A DNA stretch of 64,000 nucleotides, taken from positions 3,534,001 through 3,598,000 of the forward strand of contig NZ_CP102246.1 in assembly GCF_024599795.1 (NCBI RefSeq), in the 5' to 3' direction. A program made the translations under genes and the position numbers. The notes below the pieces were generated by a model. That model made no database searches and was not told the origin of the DNA. It worked only from the letters and a program-made list of their open reading frames with translations. Below, piece by piece: positions 38,803 through 48,518 of the stretch (position 1 is the first letter of the stretch; the number at the start of each line of letters is the position of its first letter). This DNA is from Enterobacter cloacae complex sp. R_G8. GTDB taxonomy: Bacteria > Pseudomonadota > Gammaproteobacteria > Enterobacterales > Enterobacteriaceae.

Positions 38803-39741
38803 TTATTCACGATAGATCCCGGTACTGGGTTCGTCACCAGCATAGCCCCAGGCGCGGTACATCCCTTCGCTGTTGAACGGCAGGGCCACGTTGCCTTCAC
38901 GATCCACCGCGATGAGTCCACCCTCACCGCCCAGCGCGGACAACTTTTCCATCACCACACGCTCGCAGGCCTCACTCAGGCTGAGCCCGCCGTAATCCAT
39001 CAGGGCGGTAATGTCGTACGCCGCAAGGGTGCGAATAAACACTTCGCCGGTCCCGGTGCAGGAGACCGCCGCCGTGGCATTATTGGCATAGCACCCGGCG
39101 CCCGGCAACGGACTGTCGCCCACCCGCCCCGGTAACTTGTTGGTCATACCGCCGGTTGAGGTGGCCGCCGCCAGATTACCGGCTTTATCCAGTGCCACCG
39201 CGCCAACCGTGCCCATTTTGGTGGTTTCATCGAGCGGTGCAGAATGATCCAGCTGCGTCATGCCCGCCGTACGGGCTGCCAGCAGCTGCTGGTAGCGCTC
39301 GTCAGTGGAAAAAAGATCCGGTGATACCCGCTCCATCCCGTGTTCGAAGGCAAAGTTTTCCGCCCCGACACCCGTCAGTAGCACATGAGGACTCTCCTCC
39401 ATCACCCGTCGCGCCGCCAGAATCGGGTTGCGCAGATGACTCACGCCCGCCACGGCCCCTGCTTTCAGGGTGACGCCATCCATCACGCAGGCATCCAGTT
39501 CGTGCGTCTCGTCACGCGTATACACGGACCCTATCCCCGCATTGAACAGCGGACACTCTTCCAGCAGACGCACCGCTTCGGTCACCACATCCAGCGCGCT
39601 TTCGCCCGCCTCCAGCATTCGCTGGCCCGTTTCAACAATGGCGTAGAGCGCATCAATGTAGCGCTTCTCCTGCTCAGGAGTGAGCTGTGCACGGGTAATA
39701 GCCCCGGCGCCGCCATGAATTGCGATTACCGCATTAACCAT
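38803..39741 (-). CDS. iaaA: Isoaspartyl peptidase/L-asparaginase IaaA
   Basis: 312-residue N-terminal-nucleophile hydrolase that self-cleaves before Thr178 ([10 protein letters not shown]) into alpha and beta subunits. It hydrolyses isoaspartyl dipeptides and asparagine. The substrate-binding [20 protein letters not shown] follows the nucleophile. The C-terminus is about nine residues shorter than in E. coli. Leads the iaaA-gsiABCD operon and is divergent from moeA. Confidence 0.95.
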   Translation of the reverse strand: MVNAVIAIHGGAGAITRAQLTPEQEKRYIDALYAIVETGQRMLEAGESALDVVTEAVRLLEECPLFNAGIGSVYTRDETHELDACVMDGVTLKAGAVAGVSHLRNPILAARRVMEESPHVLLTGVGAENFAFEHGMERVSPDLFSTDERYQQLLAARTAGMTQLDHSAPLDETTKMGTVGAVALDKAGNLAAATSTGGMTNKLPGRVGDSPLPGAGCYANNATAAVSCTGTGEVFIRTLAAYDITALMDYGGLSLSEACERVVMEKLSALGGEGGLIAVDREGNVALPFNSEGMYRAWGYAGDEPSTGIYRE

Positions 39742-39930
39742 TTCGCCTCACCTGTCAGCCTGCATGGCGGCTTTTTCTATAAATATCATTATCGTTGATG
39801 ATTCTTCAGATAATTTTTGAATATAGAAAGACGCAACTGCGATGTAAAGGGTACTCATGGTGGGTCATACAGTTAGCCGCACTTTTCTGCCATAATGAGC
39901 GCTTTCGTTGTTACTGTGCTGGAGCCCACC

Positions 39931-41163
39931 ATGGATTTTACCGCCGGACTGATGCCGCTTGAGACGGCACTCACGCAGATGCTTGATCGACTTTCCCCGC
40001 TGCACGACGTTGAGACGCTGCCGTTAGCGCACTGCTTTGGCCGTATTGCCGCGCGCGATATTGTCTCTCCGCTTAACGTGCCGGGGTTTGATAACTCCGC
40101 GATGGACGGTTACGCGGTGCGCCTGGCGGATATCCAGACGGGTCAGGCGCTGCCTGTCGCGGGTAAAGCCTTTGCCGGTCAAGCATTTGACGGTGAATGG
40201 CCTGCGGGCACCTGCGTGCGCATCATGACCGGCGCGCCAGTCCCCGCAGGCTGCGATGCGGTGGTGATGCAGGAAGAGACCGAACAGACCGCTGACGGCG
40301 TGCGCTTTACCGCCAGCGTCAGAGCAGGCCAGAACATCCGCCGCACCGGCGAAGATATTGCTCTTGGCGCAACGGTATTCGCTGCGGGGCAGAAGCTGAC
40401 GGTGGGTGAACTGCCGGTACTGGCCTCGCTCGGTATCGCGGACATTGAGGTGATCCGTAAGATGCGCGTGGCGCTCTTTTCTACCGGTGACGAACTGCAG
40501 CTTCCGGGCCAGCCGCTGCAGGACGGGCAGATTTACGACACCAACCGTCTGGCGGTACACCTGATGCTGGAACAGCTGGGCTGTGAGGTGATCAACCTTG
40601 GCATTATTCCTGATGACCCGGAAAAACTGCGCGCTGCCTTTATTGAGGCAGACAACGCGGCCGACGTGGTGATCAGCTCCGGCGGTGTTTCGGTGGGTGA
40701 AGCGGATTACACCAAAACCATCCTGGAAGAGCTGGGTGAAATCGCCTTCTGGAAGCTGGCCATCAAGCCGGGCAAACCGTTCGCTTTTGGCAAGCTTAAG
40801 CACAGCTGGTTCTGCGGCTTGCCGGGTAACCCGGTTTCTGCCGCACTGACTTTCTACCAGTTGGTGATCCCGCTGCTGGCGAAGCTTTCGGGTAACCGTG
40901 CCAGTCAGTTGCCGGTACGCCAGCGCGTGCGTGCCGCTACGCGCCTTAAGAAATCCCCCGGTCGTCTCGATTTCCAGCGCGGTATTCTGACGCGCAACGC
41001 GGAGGGCGAGCTGGAAGTGAGCACCACCGGCCATCAGGGCTCGCACATTTTCAGCTCCTTCAGCCAGGGTAACTGCTTTATCGTGCTGGAGCGCGAGCGT
41101 GGCAATGTGGAAGCTGGCGAATGGGTTGAGGTGGAGCGCTTTAACCACCTGTTCGGAGGCTGA
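39931..41163 (+). CDS. moeA: Molybdopterin molybdenumtransferase MoeA
   Basis: 410-residue MoeA that inserts molybdate into adenylylated molybdopterin. Family blocks are [31 protein letters not shown], the MPT-binding [13 protein letters not shown] and LPGNPVSA. The ATG at 39931 gives the standard start [14 protein letters not shown]; an ATG 36 bp upstream gives no recognisable residues. Operon with moeB, one base apart. Confidence 0.96.
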   Translation: MDFTAGLMPLETALTQMLDRLSPLHDVETLPLAHCFGRIAARDIVSPLNVPGFDNSAMDGYAVRLADIQTGQALPVAGKAFAGQAFDGEWPAGTCVRIMTGAPVPAGCDAVVMQEETEQTADGVRFTASVRAGQNIRRTGEDIALGATVFAAGQKLTVGELPVLASLGIADIEVIRKMRVALFSTGDELQLPGQPLQDGQIYDTNRLAVHLMLEQLGCEVINLGIIPDDPEKLRAAFIEADNAADVVISSGGVSVGEADYTKTILEELGEIAFWKLAIKPGKPFAFGKLKHSWFCGLPGNPVSAALTFYQLVIPLLAKLSGNRASQLPVRQRVRAATRLKKSPGRLDFQRGILTRNAEGELEVSTTGHQGSHIFSSFSQGNCFIVLERERGNVEAGEWVEVERFNHLFGG

Positions 41164-41164
41164 G

Positions 41165-41917
41165 ATGGCGGCGGAACTGAGCGATGAAGAGATGATGCGC
41201 TATAACCGCCAGATTGTTCTGCGCGGTTTTGATTTTGATGGTCAGGAAGCGCTCAAGGCGGCCAGCGTGCTGGTCGTCGGCCTGGGCGGTCTGGGCTGCG
41301 CCGCCGCGCAATACCTCGCCGCGGCGGGCGTGGGCAAGATGACGCTGCTGGACTTTGATACCGTGTCGGTGTCAAACCTGCAGCGCCAGACGCTGCACAG
41401 CGATGCGACACTTGGCCAGCCGAAGGTGGACTCTGCCCGCGCAGCGTTAACGCGCATCAACCCCCACGTTCAGTTTACTCCGATTAACGCGATGCTGGAT
41501 GACGAGGCGTTATACGCGCAGATCGCAAAGCACGATCTGGTGCTGGACTGTACCGATAACGTTGCCATCCGCAACCAGCTAAACGCAGGCTGTTTTACCC
41601 ACAAAACGCCGCTGGTTTCTGGCGCGGCAATCCGCATGGAAGGACAGATCAGCGTCTTTACCTATGCTGAAGGCGAACCGTGCTATCGCTGTCTGAGCCG
41701 CCTGTTTGGTGAGAATGCGCTCACCTGCGTCGAGGCGGGCGTAATGGCACCGTTAGTCGGCGTGATCGGGTCACTGCAGGCGATGGAAGCGATCAAAGTG
41801 CTGACCCGTTACGGTACGCCAGCAGCGGGGAAAATTGTGATGTATGACGCAATGACCTGCCAGTTCCGCGAGATGAAGCTGATGCGTAATCCGGGGTGTG
41901 AGGTGTGCAGCGGTTAA
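41165..41917 (+). CDS. moeB: Molybdopterin-synthase adenylyltransferase MoeB
   Basis: 250-residue ThiF/E1-like enzyme that adenylates the C-terminus of MoaD. ATP-binding GLGGLGCAAAQYLAAAGVG, the RYNRQI motif at the N-terminus, and paired zinc cysteines CYRC (near residue 172-175) and CEVC at the C-terminus are present. The ATG at 41165 begins one base after the moeA stop. Confidence 0.96.
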   Translation: MAAELSDEEMMRYNRQIVLRGFDFDGQEALKAASVLVVGLGGLGCAAAQYLAAAGVGKMTLLDFDTVSVSNLQRQTLHSDATLGQPKVDSARAALTRINPHVQFTPINAMLDDEALYAQIAKHDLVLDCTDNVAIRNQLNAGCFTHKTPLVSGAAIRMEGQISVFTYAEGEPCYRCLSRLFGENALTCVEAGVMAPLVGVIGSLQAMEAIKVLTRYGTPAAGKIVMYDAMTCQFREMKLMRNPGCEVCSG

Positions 41918-41936
41918 ACCTCGTTGCGGCCTGATG

Positions 41937-41959
41937 CCCTCACCCCGGCCCTCTCCCAC
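41937..41959. repeat. CCCTCTCCC/GGGAGAGGG repeat, copy 3, left half
   Basis: CCCTCACCCCGGCCCTCTCCCAC split from its right half AGGGAGAGGGAG (43250 onwards) by the IS481-family insertion. CCCAC is duplicated on both sides of the insertion. Confidence 0.88.
41955..41959. repeat. Left target-site duplication of the IS element
   Basis: CCCAC immediately before the left terminal inverted repeat; the identical CCCAC lies at 43245-43249 after the right one. Confidence 0.8.
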
Positions 41960-43244
41960 TGTACGGTCCGGGGACATGGTAGACAGGTGTTCGGGGACAT
42001 GGTGAACACTTTTTAACATCCTTTACCCATGGTGATCGACTTTTTCTTCAGGTCGATCACCCCCACTTTTGTGCTGTACCACCACACCTCGTAGCGGCCG
42101 TCTTCCTGCATCTCCTTCAGCCCGACCCGTTCTCCCCTGAACGCCTTGCCTGCGCTCAGACTTACCCCTTTCACGCTCAGCTTTCCGCTGATATCCACTT
42201 TCCTGACCATCACGCCCTCGTCGTATTCCGGGGGCGTTGTGTTGCCGCTGTACCGTCGCGATGACGGCTGATACCGCGAGCCCGGTACCGCCATATCCAG
42301 CGCCTCATGCGGGCGTTCAAGGTTATAGACCGTCCGCCAGTGGTCGAAGGCGCGCTGCAGTTCGCCCTCACTCGCGAACCATTTACCCTGCAGCACCTCC
42401 GTCTTCAGGCTGCGGTGAAAACGCTCCAGCTTGCCCTGCGTCTGCGGATGATACGGCCGGGAGTGTCCCACCCGGATACCATGGCGCATCAGCCACAGCT
42501 CGAGCGCCGTCCAGGTGCCGGTGGTGTCTCCCCACGGGGCGCCGTTGTCCATCGTCATCCTGTCCGGCAGGCCGTAGCGTTCAAACACGCTGACCAGTTG
42601 TTGCTGCACGGTCTCACGCCGTTCATCGCTACAGTGCGCCAGGCACAGGGAAAAACGGGAGTGGTCATCCAGCAGGGTGAGCGGATGGCAGCGGCCACCG
42701 CCAAAGGGAAAGTGGCCCTTAAAATCCATCTGCCAGAGCCGGTTCGGCGCGTCATGTTCGAACCGTCCCGTGGCGGGAATGCCCGGTGAAGTGCCCGGCA
42801 GCAGGCCGTGACGGGCCATCAGGTTATGAACGGTGCTGAAGGCGGGCATACGGTGCCCCTGGTCTTCCAGCCAGCGCTTTATCTTGCGTGCGCCCCAGCG
42901 TTCATGGCGGTCATGGGCCATACGCAGCAGGGCAGTGATGTCGTCAGATGAGCGGTTCGGGGAATGGTGCGGTATGCGCGGGCGGTCCTGAAGGCCGGAG
43001 GAACCTTCCTCCATCCAGCGACGAAGCCACTTGTAGCCGGTGGCAGGTGAAATGCCGAAGCGACGGCAGAGGGAACGGATGTTCGCCCCGTCCTGCGAGG
43101 CGAACAAAACAAACTCGGTACGTAATGACATGGTATCTCTCGCATCCCAGGGCATAAGCGACTCCATAAACGGGTTCTTATGCCTTAGTTGTAAGTGTCT
43201 ACCATGTCCCCGAACAAGTGTTCACTATGTCCCCGGACCGTACA
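41960..43244 (-). mobile_element. Complete IS481-family insertion sequence (1285 bp)
   Basis: Both ends begin TGTACGGTCCGGGGACAT as inverted repeats (left 41960-41977, right complement ending at 43244), with further internal matches around GTTCGGGGACATGGT. The element carries one transposase gene and is flanked by CCCAC direct repeats. The target is the loop of an intergenic palindrome between moeB and fsaA. Intact ends, gene and target duplication suggest recent insertion. Confidence 0.92.
42013..43155 (-). CDS. IS481-family DDE transposase
   Basis: 380-residue transposase: N-terminal HTH (IRSLCRRFGISPATGYKWLRRW), a second helix-turn-helix region around residues 55-115, and an rve integrase core with catalytic Asp in WQMDFKGHF, Asp in MTMDNGAPWG and Glu in GKLERFHRSLK. 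The ATG at 43153-43155 is preferred because GGAG lies 6 bp upstream; ATGs at 43167 and 43131 are alternatives. No frameshift or stop is seen, so it appears functional. Confidence 0.92.
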   Translation of the reverse strand: MPWDARDTMSLRTEFVLFASQDGANIRSLCRRFGISPATGYKWLRRWMEEGSSGLQDRPRIPHHSPNRSSDDITALLRMAHDRHERWGARKIKRWLEDQGHRMPAFSTVHNLMARHGLLPGTSPGIPATGRFEHDAPNRLWQMDFKGHFPFGGGRCHPLTLLDDHSRFSLCLAHCSDERRETVQQQLVSVFERYGLPDRMTMDNGAPWGDTTGTWTALELWLMRHGIRVGHSRPYHPQTQGKLERFHRSLKTEVLQGKWFASEGELQRAFDHWRTVYNLERPHEALDMAVPGSRYQPSSRRYSGNTTPPEYDEGVMVRKVDISGKLSVKGVSLSAGKAFRGERVGLKEMQEDGRYEVWWYSTKVGVIDLKKKSITMGKGC

Positions 43245-43269
43245 CCCACAGGGAGAGGGAGATAACGCG

Positions 43270-43932
43270 TCAGAGAGCCGTCTGTCCAAACGCCCCCTGC
43301 CAGTCCTGCTCAAACTTCACGATCGCCGCATCCACCGCCGGAGAGGTAATAAACTGCTGCGCCACGTCCAGCGGCAGCGTAATGGACTCACAGCCGGCCA
43401 GCAGGCAATCCAGCGCCTGACGCGGGGTTTTGAAGCTCGCCGCCAGCACTTTTGATTGCGGGGCATGCAGCGTCAGCAACTGCTGTAATTCCACAACGGT
43501 CTGGATCCCGTCTCCGCCCTGCGCATCCACGCGGTTAACGTAAGGCGCGACATACTCTGCCCCCGCCAGCGCGGACAACATCCCCTGTGCAGCACCATAT
43601 ACCGCGGTCCCCAGCGTCGGGATCCCTTCTGCTTTCAGCATTTTGATCGCCGCCAGCCCTTCCGCCGTCACCGGCACTTTCACCACCAGGTCGTTAATGA
43701 TGGCACGCAGCTTACGCGCATCGTCCACCATGCCTTCGGCGGTGGTGGCCATCACCTGCGCGAACAGACGGCCTTTGCCACCCAGCGCGTCGTGCAGTTC
43801 TGGCAGCAGAACCTCAAGCGGCGTTTTGCCTGCCGCCACAATGCTGGGGTTGGTGGTTACGCCCGCCAGCGGGAAGATGCGTGCGAGCTTTTTCACTGCC
43901 GCAACGTCAGAAGTGTCGAGATAAAGTTCCAT
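43270..43932 (-). CDS. fsaA: Fructose-6-phosphate aldolase FsaA
   Basis: 220-residue class I aldolase of the transaldolase family that splits fructose 6-phosphate into dihydroxyacetone and glyceraldehyde 3-phosphate. The Schiff-base Lys85 is in VVKVPVT, and VTTNPSIVA is conserved near residue 25. The ATG at 43930-43932 gives the 220-residue length. It is divergent from the glycyl-radical genes pflE-pflF. Confidence 0.95.
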   Translation of the reverse strand: MELYLDTSDVAAVKKLARIFPLAGVTTNPSIVAAGKTPLEVLLPELHDALGGKGRLFAQVMATTAEGMVDDARKLRAIINDLVVKVPVTAEGLAAIKMLKAEGIPTLGTAVYGAAQGMLSALAGAEYVAPYVNRVDAQGGDGIQTVVELQQLLTLHAPQSKVLAASFKTPRQALDCLLAGCESITLPLDVAQQFITSPAVDAAIVKFEQDWQGAFGQTAL

Positions 43933-44008
43933 GATGTCGCCCTCAATTTTAGCCTGCACTTACCCTATCACGACAAAACCTGCTCAGGAGTTGACCTGCA
44001 TCAAGATA

Positions 44009-44024
44009 ACTTTCATTCGAAAGT
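44009..44024 (+). promoter_or_regulatory. Palindromic motif upstream of pflE
   Basis: ACTTTCATTCGAAAGT has perfect 6-bp arms ACTTTC/GAAAGT around ATTC. Its reverse complement matches the motifs at 47471 (before ybiV) and 48491 (before ybiU). It lies 37 bp before pflE in the fsaA-pflE divergent gap, so it could act on both directions. Confidence 0.6.
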
Positions 44025-44060
44025 AATTTAATCTTCATATGCAAGATGAGAGGCAAAATC

Positions 44061-44960
44061 ATGATCTTCAATATTCAGCGTTACTCTACCCACGATGGCC
44101 CCGGGATCCGTACCGTGGTGTTCCTGAAAGGCTGCTCGCTGGGCTGTCGCTGGTGCCAGAACCCGGAAAGCCGGGCCCGCACGCGGGACGTGCTGTTTGA
44201 TGCACGTCTTTGCCTGGACGGCTGCGATCTGTGCCAGCAGGCGACACCGGGCTGTATCGAACGTGCGCTGAACGGGCTGGTCATCCACCGTGAGAAACTA
44301 GACGAACAGACGCTTAACGCCCTTACCGACTGCTGCCCGACACAGGCGCTCACCGTGTGTGGTGAAGAACGTCAGGTGGAGGAGATCATGGCGACCGTCC
44401 TGCGCGATAAGCCGTTTTACGACCGCAGCGGCGGCGGAATCACCCTCTCCGGCGGCGAGCCGTTTATGAACCCCGATCTGGCACTGGCGCTGTTTAAAGC
44501 CAACCATGAACAGGGTATTCATACCGCCGTCGAAACCTGCCTTCACGTGCCATGGCACTATATCGCGCCTTCACTACCGTATGTCGATCTGTTCCTCGCC
44601 GACCTGAAGCATGTGGATGCAGAGGTGTTCAAACAGTGGACGGACGGCTCGGCAAAACGCATCCTGGACAACCTGAAACGCCTGGCGGCCGCCGGGAAAA
44701 AAATCATCATCCGCGTGCCGCTGATCCCGGGCTTTAACGCCGATGAAGCCTCTGTTACCGCCATTACCAATTTCGCCGCCGACGAACTGAACGTTCGCGA
44801 CATTCACTTTCTGCCGTATCACACGCTGGGCATGAACAAATACACCCTGCTCGGCCAACCTTACTCTGCCCCTGACAAACCGCTGGATAACCCTGCGCTA
44901 CTGGACTTTGCACAGCAGTATGCCTGCCAGAAAGGGTTAACCGCGACCTTACGAGGATAA
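44061..44960 (+). CDS. pflE: Glycyl-radical enzyme activating protein PflE (YbiY)
   Basis: 299-residue radical-SAM activase that installs the glycyl radical on its partner PflF. The cluster motif CxxxCxxC is Cys25/Cys29/Cys32 ([13 protein letters not shown]). Extra cysteines (CLDGCDLC, then PGC and DCCPTQAL) form a ferredoxin-like insert seen in glycerol-dehydratase-type activases but not in PflA. The ATG at 44061 restores MIFNIQRYS. It precedes pflF by 4 bp. Confidence 0.92.
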   Translation: MIFNIQRYSTHDGPGIRTVVFLKGCSLGCRWCQNPESRARTRDVLFDARLCLDGCDLCQQATPGCIERALNGLVIHREKLDEQTLNALTDCCPTQALTVCGEERQVEEIMATVLRDKPFYDRSGGGITLSGGEPFMNPDLALALFKANHEQGIHTAVETCLHVPWHYIAPSLPYVDLFLADLKHVDAEVFKQWTDGSAKRILDNLKRLAAAGKKIIIRVPLIPGFNADEASVTAITNFAADELNVRDIHFLPYHTLGMNKYTLLGQPYSAPDKPLDNPALLDFAQQYACQKGLTATLRG

Positions 44961-44964
44961 AACG

Positions 44965-47397
44965 ATGACTACCCTGAATCTCAACACCCTCAGCGAGCGC
45001 ATTAAAGCGCACAAAATGGCCCTGGTGCATATCGTGAAGCCGCCGGTCTGTACCGAGCGCGCGCAGCACTACACTGAAATGTACCAGCAGCATATGGATA
45101 AACCGATCCCGGTGCGTCGCGCGCTGGCGCTGGCGCATCATCTCGCGCAGCGCACCATCTGGATCAAACACGATGAGCTGATCGTCGGTAACCAGGCAAG
45201 TGAAGTGCGCGCCGCGCCGATCTTCCCGGAATATACCGTCTCCTGGATTGAGAAAGAGATTGACGATCTGGCGGACCGCCCCGGCGCAGGCTTTGCGGTC
45301 AGCGAAGAGAATAAGCGCGTCCTGCATGAGATCTGCCCGTGGTGGCGCGGCCAGACGGTACAGGATCGCTGTTACGGCATGTTCACCGACGAGCAGAAAA
45401 GCCTGCTGGAGACCGGCATTATCAAAGCCGAAGGCAACATGACCTCCGGCGATGCGCACCTGGCGGTAAACTTCCCGCTGGTGCTGGAAAAAGGGCTCGA
45501 CGGCCTGCGCGCTAAAGTGGCCGAGCGCCGCTCGCGCATCAACCTGACGGTGCTGGACGACCTGCACGGCGATCAGTTCCTGAAAGCGATTGATATCGTG
45601 CTGGAGGCGGTAAGTCTGCATATCGAACGTTTCGCAGCCCTGGCGCGTGAAATGGCGGCCACTGAAACCCGTGAAAACCGCCGCGACGAACTGCTGGCGA
45701 TAGCGGAAAACTGTGACGCGATTGCCCATGAACCGCCAAAAACCTTCTGGCAGGCGCTGCAGCTGTGCTACTTCATTCAGCTGATCCTGCAGATTGAGTC
45801 CAACGGCCACTCCGTGTCGTTCGCCCGTATGGACCAGTATCTCTACCCGTACTACCGTCGCGACGTAGAGCTGAACCACAGCCTCGACCGCGAGCACGCC
45901 ATCGAGCTTCTGCACAGCTGCTGGCTGAAGCTGCTGGAAGTGAACAAGATCCGCTCCGGCTCGCACTCCAAAGCCTCTGCCGGCAGCCCGCTGTACCAGA
46001 ACGTCACCATCGGCGGTCAGAAGCTGGTCAACGGTGAGCCGATGGACGCGGTCAACCCGCTCTCATACGCGATTCTGGAGTCCTGCGGTCGTCTGCGCTC
46101 CACCCAGCCAAACCTGAGCGTGCGTTATCACGCAGGGATGAGCAACGACTTCCTCGACGCCTGCGTGCAGGTGATCCGCTGCGGCTTCGGCATGCCGGCG
46201 TTCAACAACGATGAAATCGTGATCCCGGAATTCATCAAGCTCGGCGTGGAAAAAGAAGATGCGTACGATTATGCCGCCATCGGCTGCATCGAAACCGCCG
46301 TAGGCGGCAAGTGGGGCTACCGCTGCACCGGCATGAGCTTTATTAACTTCGCCCGCGTGATGCTCGCCGCGCTGGAAGGCGGCCGCGATGCCACCAGCGG
46401 GAAAGTGTTCCTGCCGCAGGAGAAAGCGCTCTCTGCTGGTAACTTCGGCAATTTCGACGAGGTGATGACGGCCTGGGATAACCAGATCCGCTATTACACC
46501 CGTAAATCCATCGAGATTGAGTATGTCGTGGACACCATGCTGGAAGAGAATGTCCACGATATCCTCTGCTCGGCGCTGGTGGATGACTGTATTGAGCGGG
46601 CGAAAAGCATCAAGCAGGGCGGCGCGAAGTATGACTGGGTCTCCGGCCTGCAGGTGGGGATCGCCAACCTCGGTAACAGCCTGGCGGCGGTGAAGAAACT
46701 GGTGTTCGAGCAGGGCGTCATTGGTCAGCAACAGCTGGCGGCGGCGCTGGCGGATGATTTCGACGGATTGACCCACGAGCAGCTGCGTCAGCGTCTTATC
46801 AACGGTGCGCCGAAGTACGGCAACGATGACGACAGTGTGGACATGCTGCTGACCCGTGCTTATCAGACCTACATTGACGAGCTGAAGCAGTATCACAACC
46901 CGCGTTACGGCCGTGGCCCCATTGGCGGTAACTACTACGCGGGCACGTCCTCCATCTCCGCAAACGTGCCGTTTGGTGCAGCGACAATGGCGACGCCGGA
47001 CGGACGCAAAGCGCACACCCCGCTGGCGGAAGGCGCCAGTCCGGCCTCCGGTACCGATCACCTCGGTCCAACGGCGGTGATCGGCTCCGTGGGTAAACTG
47101 CCGACCGAAGCCATTCTTGGCGGCGTGCTGTTAAACCAGAAGCTGAACCCGTCGACGCTGGAAAACGACAGCGACCGTCAGAAGCTGATGGTGCTGCTGC
47201 GTACCTTCTTCGAGGTGCATAAAGGCTGGCATATTCAGTACAACATCGTCTCACGCGAAACGCTGCTGGACGCGAAGAAACACCCGGACCAGTATCGTGA
47301 CCTGGTGGTACGCGTCGCAGGCTACTCGGCGTTCTTCACCGCCCTGTCGCCGGATGCGCAGGACGATATCATTGCGCGTACGGAGCATACGCTGTAA
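44965..47397 (+). CDS. pflF: Glycyl-radical enzyme PflF (YbiW), substrate unknown
   Basis: 810-residue glycyl-radical enzyme. The radical glycine is Gly786 in RVAGYSAFF; the thiyl cysteine is Cys441 in IGCIETAVGG, with Glu443. The GCxE pattern is typical of eliminating members (glycerol, diol and choline/hydroxyproline lyase relatives), whereas true pyruvate formate-lyase has two adjacent cysteines. The Pfl name therefore probably misstates the reaction. It would work only without oxygen. Cotranscribed with its activase pflE; divergent from fsaA. Confidence 0.92.
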   Translation: MTTLNLNTLSERIKAHKMALVHIVKPPVCTERAQHYTEMYQQHMDKPIPVRRALALAHHLAQRTIWIKHDELIVGNQASEVRAAPIFPEYTVSWIEKEIDDLADRPGAGFAVSEENKRVLHEICPWWRGQTVQDRCYGMFTDEQKSLLETGIIKAEGNMTSGDAHLAVNFPLVLEKGLDGLRAKVAERRSRINLTVLDDLHGDQFLKAIDIVLEAVSLHIERFAALAREMAATETRENRRDELLAIAENCDAIAHEPPKTFWQALQLCYFIQLILQIESNGHSVSFARMDQYLYPYYRRDVELNHSLDREHAIELLHSCWLKLLEVNKIRSGSHSKASAGSPLYQNVTIGGQKLVNGEPMDAVNPLSYAILESCGRLRSTQPNLSVRYHAGMSNDFLDACVQVIRCGFGMPAFNNDEIVIPEFIKLGVEKEDAYDYAAIGCIETAVGGKWGYRCTGMSFINFARVMLAALEGGRDATSGKVFLPQEKALSAGNFGNFDEVMTAWDNQIRYYTRKSIEIEYVVDTMLEENVHDILCSALVDDCIERAKSIKQGGAKYDWVSGLQVGIANLGNSLAAVKKLVFEQGVIGQQQLAAALADDFDGLTHEQLRQRLINGAPKYGNDDDSVDMLLTRAYQTYIDELKQYHNPRYGRGPIGGNYYAGTSSISANVPFGAATMATPDGRKAHTPLAEGASPASGTDHLGPTAVIGSVGKLPTEAILGGVLLNQKLNPSTLENDSDRQKLMVLLRTFFEVHKGWHIQYNIVSRETLLDAKKHPDQYRDLVVRVAGYSAFFTALSPDAQDDIIARTEHTL

Positions 47398-47405
47398 CGA
47401 AGTAT

Positions 47406-47427
47406 CCCCTCTCCCACCGGGAGAGGG
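47406..47427. repeat. CCCTCTCCC/GGGAGAGGG palindromic repeat, copy 4
   Basis: The core palindrome CCCCTCTCCCACC/GGGAGAGGG without the CCCTCACCC leader, immediately after pflF. Confidence 0.85.
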
Positions 47428-47442
47428 AAAAAAGACTTAAAG

Positions 47443-47470
47443 CGGCAACGTCGGTTGCCGTTTTGCTTTT
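47443..47470 (+). terminator. Rho-independent terminator of pflEF
   Basis: CGGCAAC (47443-47449) and GTTGCCG (47454-47460) form a perfect stem with a GTCG loop, followed by TTTTGCTTTT. Confidence 0.85.
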
Positions 47471-47486
47471 ACTTTCGAATGAAATT
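47471..47486 (+). promoter_or_regulatory. Palindromic motif upstream of ybiV
   Basis: ACTTTCGAATGAAATT, the same core as upstream of pflE and ybiU with one arm mismatch, 65 bp before ybiV. Confidence 0.55.
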
Positions 47487-47551
47487 AAATTTGTGCTCTC
47501 CGTCACCTTGTTATTAGAATGTTTCAAAACGCAGTGACCCAGGAGCACAGT

Positions 47552-48367
47552 ATGACCGTTAAAGTTATCGTCACCGATATGGACGGAACTTTCCTTGATG
47601 ATGCCAAGCAATACGATCGTGACCGCTTTCAGGCACAGTTTGAGCAGCTTAAAGCCCGTAATATTGAATTTGTTGTCGCCAGCGGTAACCAGTATTACCA
47701 GCTCATCTCCTTCTTCCCGGAACTGAAAGATCAGATCTCCTTTGTGGCGGAAAACGGTGCGCTGGTCTTCGATCACGGTGAACAAATTTTCCACGGCGAG
47801 CTGACGCGTCATGAGTCGCAAATCGTTATTGGCGAACTGCTGAAAGACAAAGGGCTGAACTTTGTGGCCTGCGGTCTCGACAGCGCTTACGTCAGCGCTC
47901 AGGCCCCGGAGGCGTTCGTGGCGCTGATGTCAAAGCACTATCACCGCTTAAAGCGTATCAGCGACTACCGCGACATTAACGACGTGCTGTTCAAGTTCTC
48001 CCTGAACCTGCCGGACAGCGATATCCCGAATCTGGTCGATAAACTGCATGTCTCCCTGGACGGCATTATGAAGCCGGTCACCAGCGGCTTTGGTTTTGTC
48101 GATTTGATTATCCCCGGCCTGCACAAAGCCAATGGCATCAGCCGTCTGCTGAAACGCTGGAAAGTCTCCCCGCAGGAGTGCGTGGGTATTGGCGACAGCG
48201 GCAATGACGCGGAGATGCTGAAGCTGGTGAAATACGCCTTTGCGATGGGCAACGCGGCCGAAAGCATTAAAGCGGTGAGCCGCTACAGCACCGACGACAA
48301 CAACCACCATGGCGCGCTGAACGTTATTCAGGCGGTGCTTGATCACCACTCCCCGTTCGACGCCTGA
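47552..48367 (+). CDS. ybiV: HAD-family sugar-phosphate phosphatase YbiV
   Basis: 271-residue Cof-type HAD phosphatase with nucleophile Asp9 and Asp11 (TDMDGTF), VASGNQ motif II and GDSGNDAEM motif IV. E. coli YbiV acts on ribose, glucitol and fructose-1 phosphates in vitro. The ATG at 47552 matches the E. coli length; a reading from 47519 is longer without support. It is a paralogue of YbjI at 23.7 kb. Motif-bearing promoter region upstream. Confidence 0.93.
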   Translation: MTVKVIVTDMDGTFLDDAKQYDRDRFQAQFEQLKARNIEFVVASGNQYYQLISFFPELKDQISFVAENGALVFDHGEQIFHGELTRHESQIVIGELLKDKGLNFVACGLDSAYVSAQAPEAFVALMSKHYHRLKRISDYRDINDVLFKFSLNLPDSDIPNLVDKLHVSLDGIMKPVTSGFGFVDLIIPGLHKANGISRLLKRWKVSPQECVGIGDSGNDAEMLKLVKYAFAMGNAAESIKAVSRYSTDDNNHHGALNVIQAVLDHHSPFDA

Positions 48368-48377
48368 TTCCCTTCCT

Positions 48378-48412
48378 GCCGGAGCCGCGCTCCGGCCCCC
48401 CTCACTCTTTTT
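48378..48412 (+). terminator. Terminator of ybiV
   Basis: GCCGGAGC (48378-48385) and GCTCCGGC (48389-48396) form a perfect stem. CCCCCTCACTC and then TTTTT follow, so the U-run is displaced by about 11 bases. Confidence 0.65.
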
Positions 48413-48490
48413 CCATCCTGTGCTACCCGTCAAGTTTTTAAACTTGCATTAACCAATTTTTAACTTAAAGTATCACTTGTAGACATTTTT

Positions 48491-48506
48491 ACTTTCGAAT
48501 GAAAGA
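48491..48506 (+). promoter_or_regulatory. Palindromic motif upstream of ybiU
   Basis: ACTTTCGAATGAAAGA, the third copy of the shared motif, only 12 bp before the ybiU ATG. A bound protein there would block initiation, suggesting a repressor. Confidence 0.6.
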
Positions 48507-48518
48507 TGCGAGGCAGTT

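Noticed and set aside
40024..41148. 374-codon open frame antisense to moeA
   Set aside because: Shadow of the well-supported moeA.
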